The notes: a model not told the origin generated them from the sequence alone. A stretch of 57,359 nt of DNA from an uncultured Hyphomicrobiales bacterium (GCA_903931945.1 CAIZEI010000009.1:1-57359), one strand, 5' to 3'; numbered from the stretch's first letter, positions 34,507-44,472 are shown. Numbers and translations: made by a program.

Positions 34507-35106
34507 TTACCAGTGATCAAGCTCTGCGGCGGCGTCGTCATCCTTAATCTCATGCCGGAGAATCAACGGCACCTGAGACAATGCGAAGAGGATCGTGATC
34601 GGCATCGTGCCGAACAGTTTAAACGAGACCCAGAAATCCGTCGACTGGGTGCGCCAGACAATTTCGTTTAACGCCGCAAGAAAGAAGAAAAAGAGCCCCC
34701 AGCGAAGGGTCAACTCGCGCCACCCCGCCTCGGTCAGCCGCATAACGGTGTCCAGCACCACCGGCAACAGCAGCTTACCCATCGCCAGACCGCCGAGCAG
34801 CGCCGCGCCGAAGAGCGAATTGATGATTGTCGGTTTGAGCTTGATGAAAGTCTCATCATGCAGAAGCAGCGTCAGCGCGCCAAAGACCATCACGACGACC
34901 GCAGTGACCAGCGGCATGACGGGAATATGCCGGGTCAGGAGCCAGGAGGCGACGAGCGCGGCAACGACGCCAGCCATCAACGCAGCGGTGGCCGGAAATA
35001 TCCCGTAGAGCGCATTGACGATAAAAAAGAGCACCGTCGGCCCCATTTCCAGCGCCAGTTTGAGCACGGGATTCTGCTTCGGCTTCACGTTTGCAACAAC
35101 CGTCAT
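34507..35106 (-). CDS. yciB: inner membrane-spanning protein YciB (septation protein A family)
   Basis: 199-aa membrane protein with five to six helices. Family markers are [20 protein letters not shown], the tract [16 protein letters not shown], and [19 protein letters not shown] followed by FWVSFKLFG. YciB/IspZ proteins influence cell-envelope integrity and division. ATG at 35106 has AAGGA 7 nt upstream. It lies 35 bp after ftsY on the same strand, an arrangement common in alphaproteobacteria, so both are probably co-transcribed. Confidence 0.93.
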   Translation of the reverse strand: MTVVANVKPKQNPVLKLALEMGPTVLFFIVNALYGIFPATAALMAGVVAALVASWLLTRHIPVMPLVTAVVVMVFGALTLLLHDETFIKLKPTIINSLFGAALLGGLAMGKLLLPVVLDTVMRLTEAGWRELTLRWGLFFFFLAALNEIVWRTQSTDFWVSFKLFGTMPITILFALSQVPLILRHEIKDDDAAAELDHW

Positions 35107-35141
35107 TGAAACATCCTTATTCACAGGCGATGGCCGAAAGA

Positions 35142-36185
35142 TCAGTCGGCCAAACCCGCAATGGCGCGGGCAAAATCGCGGGCTTCGAACGGCTCGATAT
35201 CGGCCTGTCCTTCGCCAACGCCAATAAAATGCACGGGCAGTTTAAACTTTTCGGCGATAGCCACCAGAATGCCGCCCCGCGCAGTGCCATCCAGCTTGGT
35301 CATCACCAGGCCGGTGACGCCCGCGACCTTTCCGAAAATCTCAACCTGACTGAGGGCATTCTGCCCGACCGTTGCATCGAGCGCCAGCAAAACCGAATGC
35401 GGCGCCGCTGGATCGGCTTTTCTCATGACCCTGATAACCTTTTCAAGCTCGGCCATCAATTCCTTGCGGTTTTGCAGACGCCCCGCCGTATCCATGATCA
35501 GAACGTCAGATTCATTCGCGAGGGCCTCGCGCATCGCATCAAAGGCGAGCCCCGCCGCATCCGCCCCCTGCGGTCGGGCGACGACGGGCGCGCCAGCGCG
35601 CTCACCCCACACTTTCAATTGCTCGATCGCCGCCGCGCGGAAGGTATCGCCCGCCGCAAGCGTCACCTTGCGGCCTTCGGCGGAAAATTTCGAGGCCAGC
35701 TTACCGATCGTTGTCGTCTTGCCGGAGCCGTTGACGCCGATGACCAGAATGACAAATGGCTTGCGGCTCTCGTCGATGGTCAGCGGCAAAGCCACAGGCG
35801 TCAACACGCGTTCAACCTCGGCGGCAAGGATTTCTTTCACCTCGTCCGGCGATATCTCCTTGTCGTAGCGGCCCTTCCCGACGGCTTCGCGAATGCGCGT
35901 TGCCGTGGCGAGGCCGAGATCCGCCTGAACCAGCACATCTTCGAGTTCGTCCAGCATTGCTGAATCGAGCTTGCGCTTGGTGAAAATGCTGGCGATGCCC
36001 TCGCCGATGGCCGAAGAGGACCGCGCCAGTCCCGCGCGCAGCCGTCGCCACCAGGTCCTTTTGGGTTCAGGCGCAACGGCAGCAGTCGGCGCCGGCTCAA
36101 CGACAGACGCGGAACCGCGCGAAAACAGCCCGCCAAACAGGCCAGGTTTCTTCGTCGCAGCGATCGGGGCGTCGTCGTCACTCAT
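35142..36185 (-). CDS. ftsY: signal recognition particle receptor FtsY
   Basis: 347-aa SRP-receptor GTPase that docks SRP-ribosome complexes on the membrane. A short charged N-terminus (A domain) is followed by the four-helix N domain from about residue 45. The G domain has P-loop [13 protein letters not shown] (about 150), [22 protein letters not shown] and [10 protein letters not shown]. The A domain is only about 40 residues, short compared with enterobacterial FtsY but usual for alphaproteobacteria. It heads an ftsY-yciB unit and is divergent from the pseudouridine synthase gene. Confidence 0.97.
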   Translation of the reverse strand: MSDDDAPIAATKKPGLFGGLFSRGSASVVEPAPTAAVAPEPKRTWWRRLRAGLARSSSAIGEGIASIFTKRKLDSAMLDELEDVLVQADLGLATATRIREAVGKGRYDKEISPDEVKEILAAEVERVLTPVALPLTIDESRKPFVILVIGVNGSGKTTTIGKLASKFSAEGRKVTLAAGDTFRAAAIEQLKVWGERAGAPVVARPQGADAAGLAFDAMREALANESDVLIMDTAGRLQNRKELMAELEKVIRVMRKADPAAPHSVLLALDATVGQNALSQVEIFGKVAGVTGLVMTKLDGTARGGILVAIAEKFKLPVHFIGVGEGQADIEPFEARDFARAIAGLAD

Positions 36186-36239
36186 AACTGGCGAAATTCT
36201 CCTGCGCCTGTTTACCCATGCGTCTCCATACCCGATACA

Positions 36240-36974
36240 GTGCCCCGCATGATATCAAAAGTAATGACTCCAGACGAAATTCTCGGCCGCCTGCTCTACC
36301 GCGACGCCCTGATGCTGGTTATCGACAAACCAGCAGGGATCGCGGTGCATCAGGGCCCCAAGGGCGGCGACAACCTTGAAGCTCATTTTGACGCGCTACG
36401 CTTTGGCTTGCCGCGAACGCCGGCGCTCGCGCATCGGCTGGACCGCGACACCTCGGGATGTCTGGTGCTCGGTCGCCACCGCAAGGCGCTTGAAACATTG
36501 GGGAAACTGTTCAAACGCGGCGAAATCTCCAAGACTTACTGTGCCATTGTCGAAGGCGACCCGCCTGATGAAGGGCTGATTGATCTGCCGCTCGGGCGAC
36601 TCGACGCCAAACGGGGCTGGTGGATGAAAGTCGATCCGCTTGGGTCGCCGTCCCAGACGCGCTGGCAAACGATGGGTCGCGGAGTGGGAGAGGACGGCAA
36701 GAAACGCGCCTGGCTGGCGCTGGAGCCGCTGACCGGACGCACGCATCAATTGCGGGTGCATTGCGCGGCCATGGGCTGGCCCATTCTCGGCGATCCCATC
36801 TATGGCGCCGGCGAAGTCAACGGCGCGATCACTCTGCAACTCCATGCCCGAAAAATTATTGTGCCGCTCTACAAGAACAAACCGCCGATCGAGGTTGTCG
36901 CGCCGCCTCCGCCCCATATCGCGTCCATGCTGGAGAAATGTTGCTTCAAAATCGAACCCGTTGTTACACCGTGA
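36240..36974 (+). CDS. RluA-family pseudouridine synthase
   Basis: 244-aa RNA pseudouridine synthase of the RluA family. The catalytic Asp motif is ALAHRLDRDTSGCLVLGR, preceded by MLVIDKPAGIAVHQGP. RTHQLRVHCAAMGWPILGDPIYG closes the fold. There is no S4 domain, which fits RluA/RluE-like short members rather than RluC/RluD. Start could be 36240, 36249 or 36264. The 3' end overlaps the convergent PrpD-family gene by 11 nt. The RNA target is not predictable. Confidence 0.93.
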   Translation: MPRMISKVMTPDEILGRLLYRDALMLVIDKPAGIAVHQGPKGGDNLEAHFDALRFGLPRTPALAHRLDRDTSGCLVLGRHRKALETLGKLFKRGEISKTYCAIVEGDPPDEGLIDLPLGRLDAKRGWWMKVDPLGSPSQTRWQTMGRGVGEDGKKRAWLALEPLTGRTHQLRVHCAAMGWPILGDPIYGAGEVNGAITLQLHARKIIVPLYKNKPPIEVVAPPPPHIASMLEKCCFKIEPVVTP

Positions 36975-38334
36975 ACATATCGCCGATGCGCTCAGCCCGA
37001 TCGAACCCGTCAAGTTTCGAAACCCATACGACAGCGCGCTCTGCGCCAACGACAGCACCGGCGTTGTGAAACAGTTTTCGCGTGCGTCCTGCCGCGTCAT
37101 GCGGCCTTGACGCATGACCGCGCCCGGCAATGAGCGCCTTTTCAAAGGTCCGGCCCTTTGCGACGACCCGCATATGCGCCGGGGCTTCGCGGGGCCAGCG
37201 CGCCGAATCATTTTCATCCTCGCGGACAACGACGCGGCGGGTCAGCGCGCGCACCGGGCCGTCATGGATCGCGGCCTCGATTGCGCCGTGATCGATCGAG
37301 CCTTTGCACAGGGCCAGGGCCGTCATGAAAGCGATGGAGTGATCGGCGGTCTCACGGTTTTCCGGCTCCCACAATCCGGGCGACGTCGCCGCCCATTTGA
37401 TCGCAAAGGCATGTGTCGAGACTTCGACACGATCAATGACCGTGTTGAAATCGACATCGCCGAATGTTGCAACGAGTTGCTGGCGCAATTCGAGCGCGAT
37501 CTCGATTGGCGCCTGCGCATGGAAAACGGCGGGAAACATTTTCAGATGCGTGTCGCCCGTGCGATCGCGCGCGGGATCGAGCTCCAGCGTCATTTCGCCG
37601 GATATGATTTCAAGAAATCCCTGCCGTCCCTCGAAGACCGGATCGGGTCCTGACATTCCTGCTCTGGCAAGACGCGCCAGAAACAGGGCGTTGCGAATCG
37701 CGTGCGGAGAAGCAAGGCTGCGCCAGGCCGAAACCTTCGCCGTGCGCGCGATCAACATATTGTTTGATGCGGCCATCATTGCGATGGCGCTGGCGAATTG
37801 GGCGCGCGTAAGATCGCAGAGCAGGCTTGCGATGACAATGCCGGCAAGACCGACATAGGTCGCATGGTCCCAGCCGCGCGTCAGCGCGTTCGACCCGTCG
37901 CACATATCGAGCATCAGATGCTGCCCGACTCCAATCGCGCGCAGAACGTCGTCGCCCGATTTGCCAGCCTCTTCGCCCGCTGCCAGAGCCAGCGGAATGA
38001 GGTCCGAGGGATGGCCGCCGTTTTTCCCGACATATGTATCGTTCCAGTCGTAATAACGGATCATCATGCCATTCAGGAACGCGGCGTCGCCTGCGTTCAT
38101 TCGCCCGTTCAGCAGCGCCTGGCAGGACCCGCCCGGCGACGATATCGCGCGCGCGACAGCCTGAACCTCCGGGTCTGCGGACGCGGCGATCGCGCAACCC
38201 AGCGCATCCATCACACGCGCAATCAGCGCGCCCCGCCGCGCATCATCCAGAGGTCGCGCGTAAGCCGAAAATGCAAAATCGACAATGGCGTTGACAATGG
38301 AATCGGCTGCCATGCCGGGGGTTTGCGCGTTCAC
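36964..38334 (-). CDS. MmgE/PrpD family protein
   Basis: 456-aa MmgE/PrpD enzyme. The N-terminal helical domain includes ARVMDALGCAIAASADPEV and the segment RYYDWNDTYVGKNGGHPSD, where relatives have HxxDxDD-like sequence. The GTG start at 38334 overlaps the Rieske-oxygenase stop as GTGA with AAGG 7 nt upstream, so the two are translationally coupled. The coupling makes this the likely partner of the oxygenase in one pathway. The reaction (dehydration, decarboxylation or epimerisation of a carboxylate) is not determined. Confidence 0.87.
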   Translation of the reverse strand: MNAQTPGMAADSIVNAIVDFAFSAYARPLDDARRGALIARVMDALGCAIAASADPEVQAVARAISSPGGSCQALLNGRMNAGDAAFLNGMMIRYYDWNDTYVGKNGGHPSDLIPLALAAGEEAGKSGDDVLRAIGVGQHLMLDMCDGSNALTRGWDHATYVGLAGIVIASLLCDLTRAQFASAIAMMAASNNMLIARTAKVSAWRSLASPHAIRNALFLARLARAGMSGPDPVFEGRQGFLEIISGEMTLELDPARDRTGDTHLKMFPAVFHAQAPIEIALELRQQLVATFGDVDFNTVIDRVEVSTHAFAIKWAATSPGLWEPENRETADHSIAFMTALALCKGSIDHGAIEAAIHDGPVRALTRRVVVREDENDSARWPREAPAHMRVVAKGRTFEKALIAGRGHASRPHDAAGRTRKLFHNAGAVVGAERAVVWVSKLDGFDRAERIGDMFTV

Positions 38335-39617
38335 CACTTTGCCTTGATTTCGGGCTCGAACTTTGCCCACCAGTCCTCGCCAGCACGCACGAAATCATCA
38401 TAGGGACGCATTCCGCGATGGGTGGCCGGATCGGCGCCGGGCGCCGCGCCGCCAACGGCGACAGCATCGATCGCCCGCAGCAACATGCTGCGCATGGCAA
38501 TGATGGCGTGGTCCGTCGCGCCTAGGTGTTCCTTCGATCGGTCAACAATGGCGCCCATGCCTTCCTGCAGGGCGAAATCCTGGGTGTTGATGCCGACGAT
38601 GCCTGTGTAGACCTTCGCCTTCTGCAACTGGCGGTCAATCATGTAATCGTTGCGCTTGTTCTTTTTCAGTTTGTAGGTCCCTGGAATCATGTCCTCCGGG
38701 CCGCGTCCATAAAATACTTCCGTGTGGATGCGATGCGCCTCATCGATCGGCGTGGTGGAATCATAGGTATGGTGCCAATTGTAGACGAAGGTCGTTTCAT
38801 CATCGACGGGAACCCACACATGCCCGTCGAGCGCGGGGGCCTTGCGTCGCGCGCCGCTGAATTCGTGAATGCCGCCACGCATCTGCTGAAAGGGCATGAC
38901 GTAGTGATAGAGGCGAACATATGTATCGCCCTGCCCCATGTTGCGGGTCGAGACATAGTAATAGCCGTAGTCGGTGGGATGCACATCCAGACGCGGCGAT
39001 TTGTCGAGCAGGCGCGGGTCGGACTTTGCCGACATATTATTATTATGCGCATAGGAGGAATGCGCGGTGTCGAGTCCGCCTTCGAGCGCTTGCAGATAAT
39101 TGCATTCCTCGTATGTCTTCGAGACATGAAGAAATTCATGCGGCACGCGCATCCATTCATAGTCCGGCGGCAGCGGCATATGCTCTCTCGGCCCCAGATA
39201 GGCCCAGATAATGCCGCCCGCTTCATGTGTGGGATAGGCCGTCAGTTTCACATTTGACTTCATGCGCTCGTTGCCAGGCTCTGTCGGCATATCCATGCAA
39301 TCGCCATGGCGGTCGAATTTCCAGCCATGATAGGCGCAGCGTATGCCGCCATCTTCATTGCGGCCAAAATAAAATGGCGCGCGGCGGTGAGGACAGAACG
39401 CATCCACAAGAGCCACCTTGCCCTCGCTGTCGCGAAACGCGAGCAGGTCTTCGCACAAAATGCGCACGCGCACCGGCGGTCCGTCCTTCTCCGGCACTTC
39501 TTCGGCGAGAATCGCCGGCTGCCAGTAGCGGCGGAACAGATCGCCAGCGGGCGTTCCCGGCCCCACACGTGTCAATTTTTCGTTCTGAACGGCCGAGACC
39601 ACTGGATACCCTCGCAT
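38331..39617 (-). CDS. Rieske non-heme iron aromatic ring-hydroxylating oxygenase, alpha subunit
   Basis: 428-aa oxygenase of the phthalate 4,5-dioxygenase/vanillate demethylase-like class. The Rieske centre ligands are Cys75-Pro-His77 and Cys94-Ala-Tyr-His97. The mononuclear iron site is GLDTAHSSYAHNN, with Asp183, His186 and His191. The DxxHxxxxH spacing is intact. It hydroxylates or demethylates an aromatic or heterocyclic carboxylate with electrons from a reductase, and no reductase gene is adjacent. It is the first gene of a two-gene operon with a PrpD-family enzyme and is divergent from a CoA transferase. Substrate unknown. Confidence 0.92.
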   Translation of the reverse strand: MRGYPVVSAVQNEKLTRVGPGTPAGDLFRRYWQPAILAEEVPEKDGPPVRVRILCEDLLAFRDSEGKVALVDAFCPHRRAPFYFGRNEDGGIRCAYHGWKFDRHGDCMDMPTEPGNERMKSNVKLTAYPTHEAGGIIWAYLGPREHMPLPPDYEWMRVPHEFLHVSKTYEECNYLQALEGGLDTAHSSYAHNNNMSAKSDPRLLDKSPRLDVHPTDYGYYYVSTRNMGQGDTYVRLYHYVMPFQQMRGGIHEFSGARRKAPALDGHVWVPVDDETTFVYNWHHTYDSTTPIDEAHRIHTEVFYGRGPEDMIPGTYKLKKNKRNDYMIDRQLQKAKVYTGIVGINTQDFALQEGMGAIVDRSKEHLGATDHAIIAMRSMLLRAIDAVAVGGAAPGADPATHRGMRPYDDFVRAGEDWWAKFEPEIKAKW

Positions 39618-39704
39618 TGATTATGCCGCGCAGAAAATGCCACAGTGCGCCCGCCAACGCAAAGCCCCCGAGTCGCATCAGCGCCTCCATGAGACAGACA
39701 GCCT

Positions 39705-40838
39705 ATGCCGGACGCGAACGACAATACAAGCCAGCCCATCGCACCCTTGCGCGGAGTGAGAGTGCTCGAACTTGCGACCATGATCACCGGACCGCTGGCG
39801 GGCATGATGCTGGGCGATCTTGGCGCTGACGTGCTGAAGATCGAGCGGCCCGGCGGCGACCCCTTCCGCAAATACAACGACACGCTCTACAGCCCGCAAT
39901 TCGTCGCCTTCAACCGCAACAAGACAAGCCTTGTGCTCGACCTCAAATTAAAAACAGACCGCGAGCGATTCCGCGCGTTGGCGAGCGACACCGATGTGTT
40001 GATCGAAAATCTGCGACCCGGAAATCTCGACGCGCTCGGCCTTGGCGCTGATGCGCTGCGCGCGCTCAATCCGCGTCTCATCCATTGTTCGATTACCGGT
40101 TTTGGCGCGACTGGACCCTATAAGGACCGGCCCGCATACGACACGGTCGGACAGGCGCTGAGCGGCATCGCAAGCCTTGCTGTCGATCACGACGAACCGG
40201 CGCTGGTTGGCACCACAATCTCCGACAACGCAACGGGCATGTACGCCTGCTACGGAATCATGGCGGCGCTTTACGAACGTCGCGACACAGGGCGGGGACG
40301 GCGGATCGAAGTCAACATGATCGAGGCCTCGACCGCATTCATGCCCGACGCCTATCTGCACCATGAAATGTTCGGCGTTTGCGCGGGACCGCTAACGCGG
40401 ATCGCGTCATCGCACGCTTTTGTGTTTCGATGCGCGGATGGCAAATTGATTGCGCTGCATCTGAGTTCGCCGGAAGGCAACTGGCGCGGCGTTGTGGATG
40501 CGCTGGGCGCCGCCGAAATTGGCGACGACCCCCGCTTTGCCACCCGTGCGACGCGCATCAAGCATTACACGGAAATGCGGGCGGCTCTGGCGCAGGAGTT
40601 CATCAAGCATCCACGTGAAAAATGGATGGATGCGCTGGTCGCAAGAGACGTGCCCTGCTCGCCCGTCAAGACGCCGCCAGAAGTGCTGGAAGACCCGCAA
40701 ATTCTGGCGCTCGGCGCGTTCCGCTCCATGACTCTCGCCAATGGCATGACAGCGCGGCTGCCACAAACGCCAGTGCTGTTCGATGGCGAACGGACGTCTG
40801 CCTGGACCCCGCCGCCCGCCTGTCCCGATTCCAGATAA
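39705..40838 (+). CDS. CaiB/BaiF (family III) CoA transferase
   Basis: 377-aa family III CoA transferase that moves CoA between carboxylic acids without a free intermediate. Features: LAGMMLGDLGADVLKIERPGGD, FNRNKTSLVLDL, ENLRPG, and DTVGQALSG. Asp174 in TTISDNATGMYA lies where the catalytic Asp of formyl-CoA transferase is found. It is divergent from the Rieske operon with 87 bp between starts and convergent with the BKACE gene 6 bp away. Acyl substrate unknown. Confidence 0.92.
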   Translation: MPDANDNTSQPIAPLRGVRVLELATMITGPLAGMMLGDLGADVLKIERPGGDPFRKYNDTLYSPQFVAFNRNKTSLVLDLKLKTDRERFRALASDTDVLIENLRPGNLDALGLGADALRALNPRLIHCSITGFGATGPYKDRPAYDTVGQALSGIASLAVDHDEPALVGTTISDNATGMYACYGIMAALYERRDTGRGRRIEVNMIEASTAFMPDAYLHHEMFGVCAGPLTRIASSHAFVFRCADGKLIALHLSSPEGNWRGVVDALGAAEIGDDPRFATRATRIKHYTEMRAALAQEFIKHPREKWMDALVARDVPCSPVKTPPEVLEDPQILALGAFRSMTLANGMTARLPQTPVLFDGERTSAWTPPPACPDSR

Positions 40839-40844
40839 GGCGCG

Positions 40845-41723
40845 TCAGCGCGCGTCCTTTAATCCCAGAATCGCCCGCGCCTCTTTCGGACTTGCAAGTC
40901 CTCCATCAAGCGATTCCACGATCTTTTTTGCCTTTTCGCAGAGCGCCGCGTTGGTGGGCGCAGGGACGCCATATGAGAGATAGCGATTGTCTTCAAAACC
41001 CACACGGATATGTCCGCCAAGCAAATAGGTTTGCGCCAGCATGGGAAACTCCATGCGCGCGATGCCGAACGCGGCCCAATGCGCGCCCTGCGGCAGCAGG
41101 CTTTTCATATAGAGCAACGTCTCGACGCTGGGGCTTGCGCCAAAGCCTGCGCCCAGCACAATCTGGAACAGGCCGGGGCCTGCGATCGCGCCATCCGCGA
41201 TCAGCTTTTTCGCCAGATGTATATCGCCTGAATCAAACACCTCGTATTCGGGATAGACGCCCGCGCTGCGGATCGCGGCAGCCATGTCCGCGATCATCCA
41301 CGGCGGATTGATCATGGCGTTATTGCCCATCCACATGGTCTGAAAATCGAGCGAGCAAATGTCTGGCTTCAAGGCGACCACATGCTCGACGCGTCGCGCG
41401 GCGGTGCACATCACCGAACCCGCCGCAGCGACGCCGGGATTGTCCGGCGTCGGGAAGAATCGCGTCCCGCTCCCCGTCGTCAGATTGATCAGCACATCGA
41501 CGCCACTATCGCGAATGCGCTCAACCGTTTCGCGATAATGGACCAGTTCCATGCTGCCATTTCCGGTCTCGGGATGGCGCACATGAATATGCACGATGGC
41601 GGCGCCGGCCTTGGCCGCGCCAATCGAGGATTCGGCAATCTCCTTCGGCGTCACGGGGACTTGTTTGTCCTTGCCAATGGGGGCGGCGCCGGTGACAGCG
41701 CAGGTCAGAATGCGTTTGGACAT
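40845..41723 (-). CDS. BKACE-family (DUF849) beta-keto acid cleavage enzyme
   Basis: 292-aa TIM-barrel enzyme of the BKACE family. Known members condense a beta-keto acid with acetyl-CoA and release acetoacetate and a CoA ester; the founding enzyme cleaves 3-keto-5-aminohexanoate. The zinc-binding HIHVRHPETG and the N-terminal ILTCAVTGAAPIGKDKQVPVT are diagnostic. GGAGG lies 5 nt before ATG 41723. It is 74 bp downstream of the Tat-exported PrpD-like gene. Family members are very diverse in substrate; none can be assigned. Confidence 0.92.
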   Translation of the reverse strand: MSKRILTCAVTGAAPIGKDKQVPVTPKEIAESSIGAAKAGAAIVHIHVRHPETGNGSMELVHYRETVERIRDSGVDVLINLTTGSGTRFFPTPDNPGVAAAGSVMCTAARRVEHVVALKPDICSLDFQTMWMGNNAMINPPWMIADMAAAIRSAGVYPEYEVFDSGDIHLAKKLIADGAIAGPGLFQIVLGAGFGASPSVETLLYMKSLLPQGAHWAAFGIARMEFPMLAQTYLLGGHIRVGFEDNRYLSYGVPAPTNAALCEKAKKIVESLDGGLASPKEARAILGLKDAR

Positions 41724-41797
41724 AAGGCCTCCACGACGGGTTTTGCTGGTGGTTAGGCGAGAAGTGCGCGAAGAATGTGCGGGCGCCAACGCCCCCG

Positions 41798-43300
41798 TCA
41801 CACACTCAGCCAGCTCAGATCTGCTTCATCCTCGATATGCTGCAGCCGTTCAAAAATGCGAGTCATTTTCGCCTTATCGATGTGACGCGTGACGACAAGG
41901 AATTTTTCGCGCAATTCGTTTTGATCGAGCGGTCGGGCGGGCGTTCCCTTGAATTCGGTCACCGCTTTGGAAAACGTGCGACCGTCTGTGAGGGTGACCG
42001 TGACAGCGCTGCCGATATCTGTGGTCGCCTGGCCCGGCACGATGATCATTTTGATCTTGCGGCTGAATTCGTTCACCCGGGCGTCGTGAATGACCGCATC
42101 GTCGAAGTTTCTGGGGTCGAGAGGATCCCGGTACATCGAAAGCGCCACTGAAAACGGAATGCTGAACTGCGCCAGCAACACATCCCTGGGGTCGAGGATG
42201 TTGTTGAGCGTCGCCATGCGCTCGCTGCCGGCAATTGAAACGCCCGCGACATCAGCTGCCGTGAACCCCTGCTCGGCCCGCAGGTCCATCATGGCCTCAA
42301 CAGCCGTATGGGCAGTGATGTGGCAGGCAAAGCGCTTCATCATCACGGTGCGCGTGACGTATATCTCGCCAAGACCCTTCGTGAGTTCGCCCACATCCCA
42401 TTCCGTGCAAAACGCCTTGAGAAAGCCAAAAGCGCCTTCGAGCACAGTTGTCGGGCCATCATAGCCGTCAGCGGCAAGGCTTGCAGCAAGCACGCCACTT
42501 TCCGCGCCGCGTCCCAGATGCAGCTTCTTGACCATTCCGCCGGTGCCGGACTTGGCGAATTCCAGCAGACCGCCGCTCAGCGAGCCGGCAATGCCAAGCG
42601 CATTGGTCATTTTTTCTGGATTGAATTTCAGCATATGTCCGACCGCCACCGCGCCGCCAAACGGACCCGTCGTGCCGGGCGCGTGAAAACCCCTGATTTC
42701 ATTGGTGTGCTTTGTCGCAAGGCCGATGCGGATCATGGCTTCGGCGCCGGCGACAAAAGCTGTCAACAAATCGCGGCCCCCGATGCCGCGCTGCTGCGCC
42801 ACAGCCAATGTCGATGACAGAAGAATGGCGCCGGGATGCGCGCCGCTATCGGGATTCGTCAGATTGTCCATCTCGAAAGCATGCGCGAGCGCGCCATTGG
42901 CGAGGGCGGCGGATGGCGGATGAAGACCGTCGTCTCCACCACCCAGAATTTTGCTTTTGCCGCCGCCGCCATTGCGACGCGCGTAATCCATAACAATGCG
43001 GCTCCACGGCAATTGCGCGCCATAGACGATCACCGCAACGGCGTCGATGATCGTGTCTTTGGCGCGTTGCAACACATCAGGCGGCAGGTCTTCGTAACGG
43101 ATTGACGAGACATATTGCGCGAGCTTGACGGTCTCATGTCCATTTGTGGGGGGTTGGGCTGGCTTGTCTTCCGCTTGCGCGGGCGTGTGATTCGCAAGCG
43201 CAGCCAGCACAACAGGCGCGAATGGCGCGGCGCCGCCAAGAGCTGTCATGTTCTTCAGAAAGCCCCGGCGCCCATTTGCGTCCATATCGCGCTCGTTCAT
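41798..43300 (-). CDS. MmgE/PrpD family protein with a Tat signal peptide
   Basis: 500-aa MmgE/PrpD enzyme, about 40 residues longer than the other two because of an N-terminal export signal. GRRGFLKN (twin arginine), then a hydrophobic stretch with ALGGAAPFAPVVLAALA and an AQA|ED cleavage site. ATG at 43300 has GGGACGG upstream; the longer frame begins in non-coding DNA. The catalytic-domain segments AHAFEMDNLTNPDSGAHPGA and GFHAPGTTGPFGGAVAVG are intact. Tat export implies folding in the cytoplasm and action in the periplasm. It lies between a Bug receptor and a BKACE gene on one strand. Substrate unknown. Confidence 0.88.
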   Translation of the reverse strand: MNERDMDANGRRGFLKNMTALGGAAPFAPVVLAALANHTPAQAEDKPAQPPTNGHETVKLAQYVSSIRYEDLPPDVLQRAKDTIIDAVAVIVYGAQLPWSRIVMDYARRNGGGGKSKILGGGDDGLHPPSAALANGALAHAFEMDNLTNPDSGAHPGAILLSSTLAVAQQRGIGGRDLLTAFVAGAEAMIRIGLATKHTNEIRGFHAPGTTGPFGGAVAVGHMLKFNPEKMTNALGIAGSLSGGLLEFAKSGTGGMVKKLHLGRGAESGVLAASLAADGYDGPTTVLEGAFGFLKAFCTEWDVGELTKGLGEIYVTRTVMMKRFACHITAHTAVEAMMDLRAEQGFTAADVAGVSIAGSERMATLNNILDPRDVLLAQFSIPFSVALSMYRDPLDPRNFDDAVIHDARVNEFSRKIKMIIVPGQATTDIGSAVTVTLTDGRTFSKAVTEFKGTPARPLDQNELREKFLVVTRHIDKAKMTRIFERLQHIEDEADLSWLSV

Positions 43301-43411
43301 TTTCCGTCCCTTTTCGTTGCCTCGGGTCTGTATCCCGTGTGCGTTGGCTTTGGTCAATCGAGGACGTCCGGAAGCCCGCCCTCCGACAACTTCGACAGGC
43401 ATCTGAAATCC

Positions 43412-44389
43412 CTATTGCTTCTCGATATGGTTATCTGACGCCACGCGCTCCCAGGTCGCGCGTTCGCGCGCGAGAAAAAGCGCCGTTGCCGCTGGGCTGG
43501 CGTCCGCCGGAGTGGTCTCCATGGCGCGGAAGCGCTCGGAAACCGCAGGGTCGCGCATAGCGGCATTGATCGCCTTGTTGAGCCAATCGACAACGGGCGC
43601 GGGCGTGCCGGGCGGCGCGACCATTGCGTACCAGACTGTCAGCACAAAATCCTCAGGATAGCCGAGTTCGCGGAATGTCGGCACATCGGGCGCTTCAGGA
43701 TCGCGCTTTTCCGATCCGACCGCGAACATCTTGAGTTTGCCCTCCTTGTACCAGGGCATAATATTGGCGAGCGGCGCCATGAACAGATCGACCTCGCCCT
43801 TCAACAGCGCTTGCGTTGCAGGCTCGGCGCCGTTGAAGGGCACATGCACCATTTGCGTGTCGGTGTATTTTTCCAGCAGCAAAACAGCCATGTGATTGCC
43901 GCCGCCGATGCCCTGGCTGCCATAATTGATTTTTCCCGGATGCGTTTTGGCGTAATCGATGAACTCCTTCATCGAATTGGCGGGAAAATCGCCGCGCACG
44001 CCCATCACGAGCGGTTGGCTGGAGATCATGGCGACAGGCGTAAAGGCCAACGGGTCATAGCCAAGATTGGTATGGGTGAGTTGATTGAACACCAGTGGCG
44101 AGTTGGGTGAAATCAGCAGCGTGTAACCATCCGGCTTTGCGCGCGCCACAGTGGTGGCGCCGAGAGCGCCCATGGCGCCGGGCCGGGGATCCGCCACCAG
44201 CGGCTGACCGCTTGTGCGCTGGATGACATCGCCGATCAGCCGCACCTGCAATTCCATATTGCTGCCCGGCGTTGAGGGAATCACCACCGAGATCGGACGG
44301 TTCGGGAAAGGCTCCTGCGCCATGGCTGCGCACATGGCGGCGCAAAGCACAATGGCCGGCATGGCGGCGATCGCAGCGCGGCGCAACAT
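43412..44389 (-). CDS. Bug/TctC-family periplasmic solute-binding protein
   Basis: 325-aa Bug receptor with signal peptide ending CAAMCAAMA|QEPF. GGGAGGA precedes the ATG. Typical segments are PFPNRPISVVIPSTPGSNMELQ, GAMGALGATTVARAKPDGYTLL and LGYDPLAFTPVAMI. Ligand region YGSQGIGGGNHMAVLLL. It is the first gene of a leftward operon with the Tat-exported PrpD protein and BKACE, so it probably binds the carboxylate they act on. No TctA/B genes are nearby. It is divergent from the orphan ABC permease. Confidence 0.93.
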   Translation of the reverse strand: MLRRAAIAAMPAIVLCAAMCAAMAQEPFPNRPISVVIPSTPGSNMELQVRLIGDVIQRTSGQPLVADPRPGAMGALGATTVARAKPDGYTLLISPNSPLVFNQLTHTNLGYDPLAFTPVAMISSQPLVMGVRGDFPANSMKEFIDYAKTHPGKINYGSQGIGGGNHMAVLLLEKYTDTQMVHVPFNGAEPATQALLKGEVDLFMAPLANIMPWYKEGKLKMFAVGSEKRDPEAPDVPTFRELGYPEDFVLTVWYAMVAPPGTPAPVVDWLNKAINAAMRDPAVSERFRAMETTPADASPAATALFLARERATWERVASDNHIEKQ

Positions 44390-44459
44390 TCAATCCTCCC
44401 GAAGCAATGGCGTGTTTATGCCGATGACTTTGTTGCCGCTATCGAGCCCCGCGCGCCCG

Positions 44460-44472
44460 ATATTGTCAATAT
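44460..44472. promoter_or_regulatory. palindrome ATATTG-T-CAATAT at the permease start
   Basis: A perfect 13-bp palindrome in the 81-bp gap between divergent Bug and permease genes, overlapping the assumed ATG of the permease. It could be an operator for both transcripts, or a sign that the permease starts further downstream. Confidence 0.35.
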
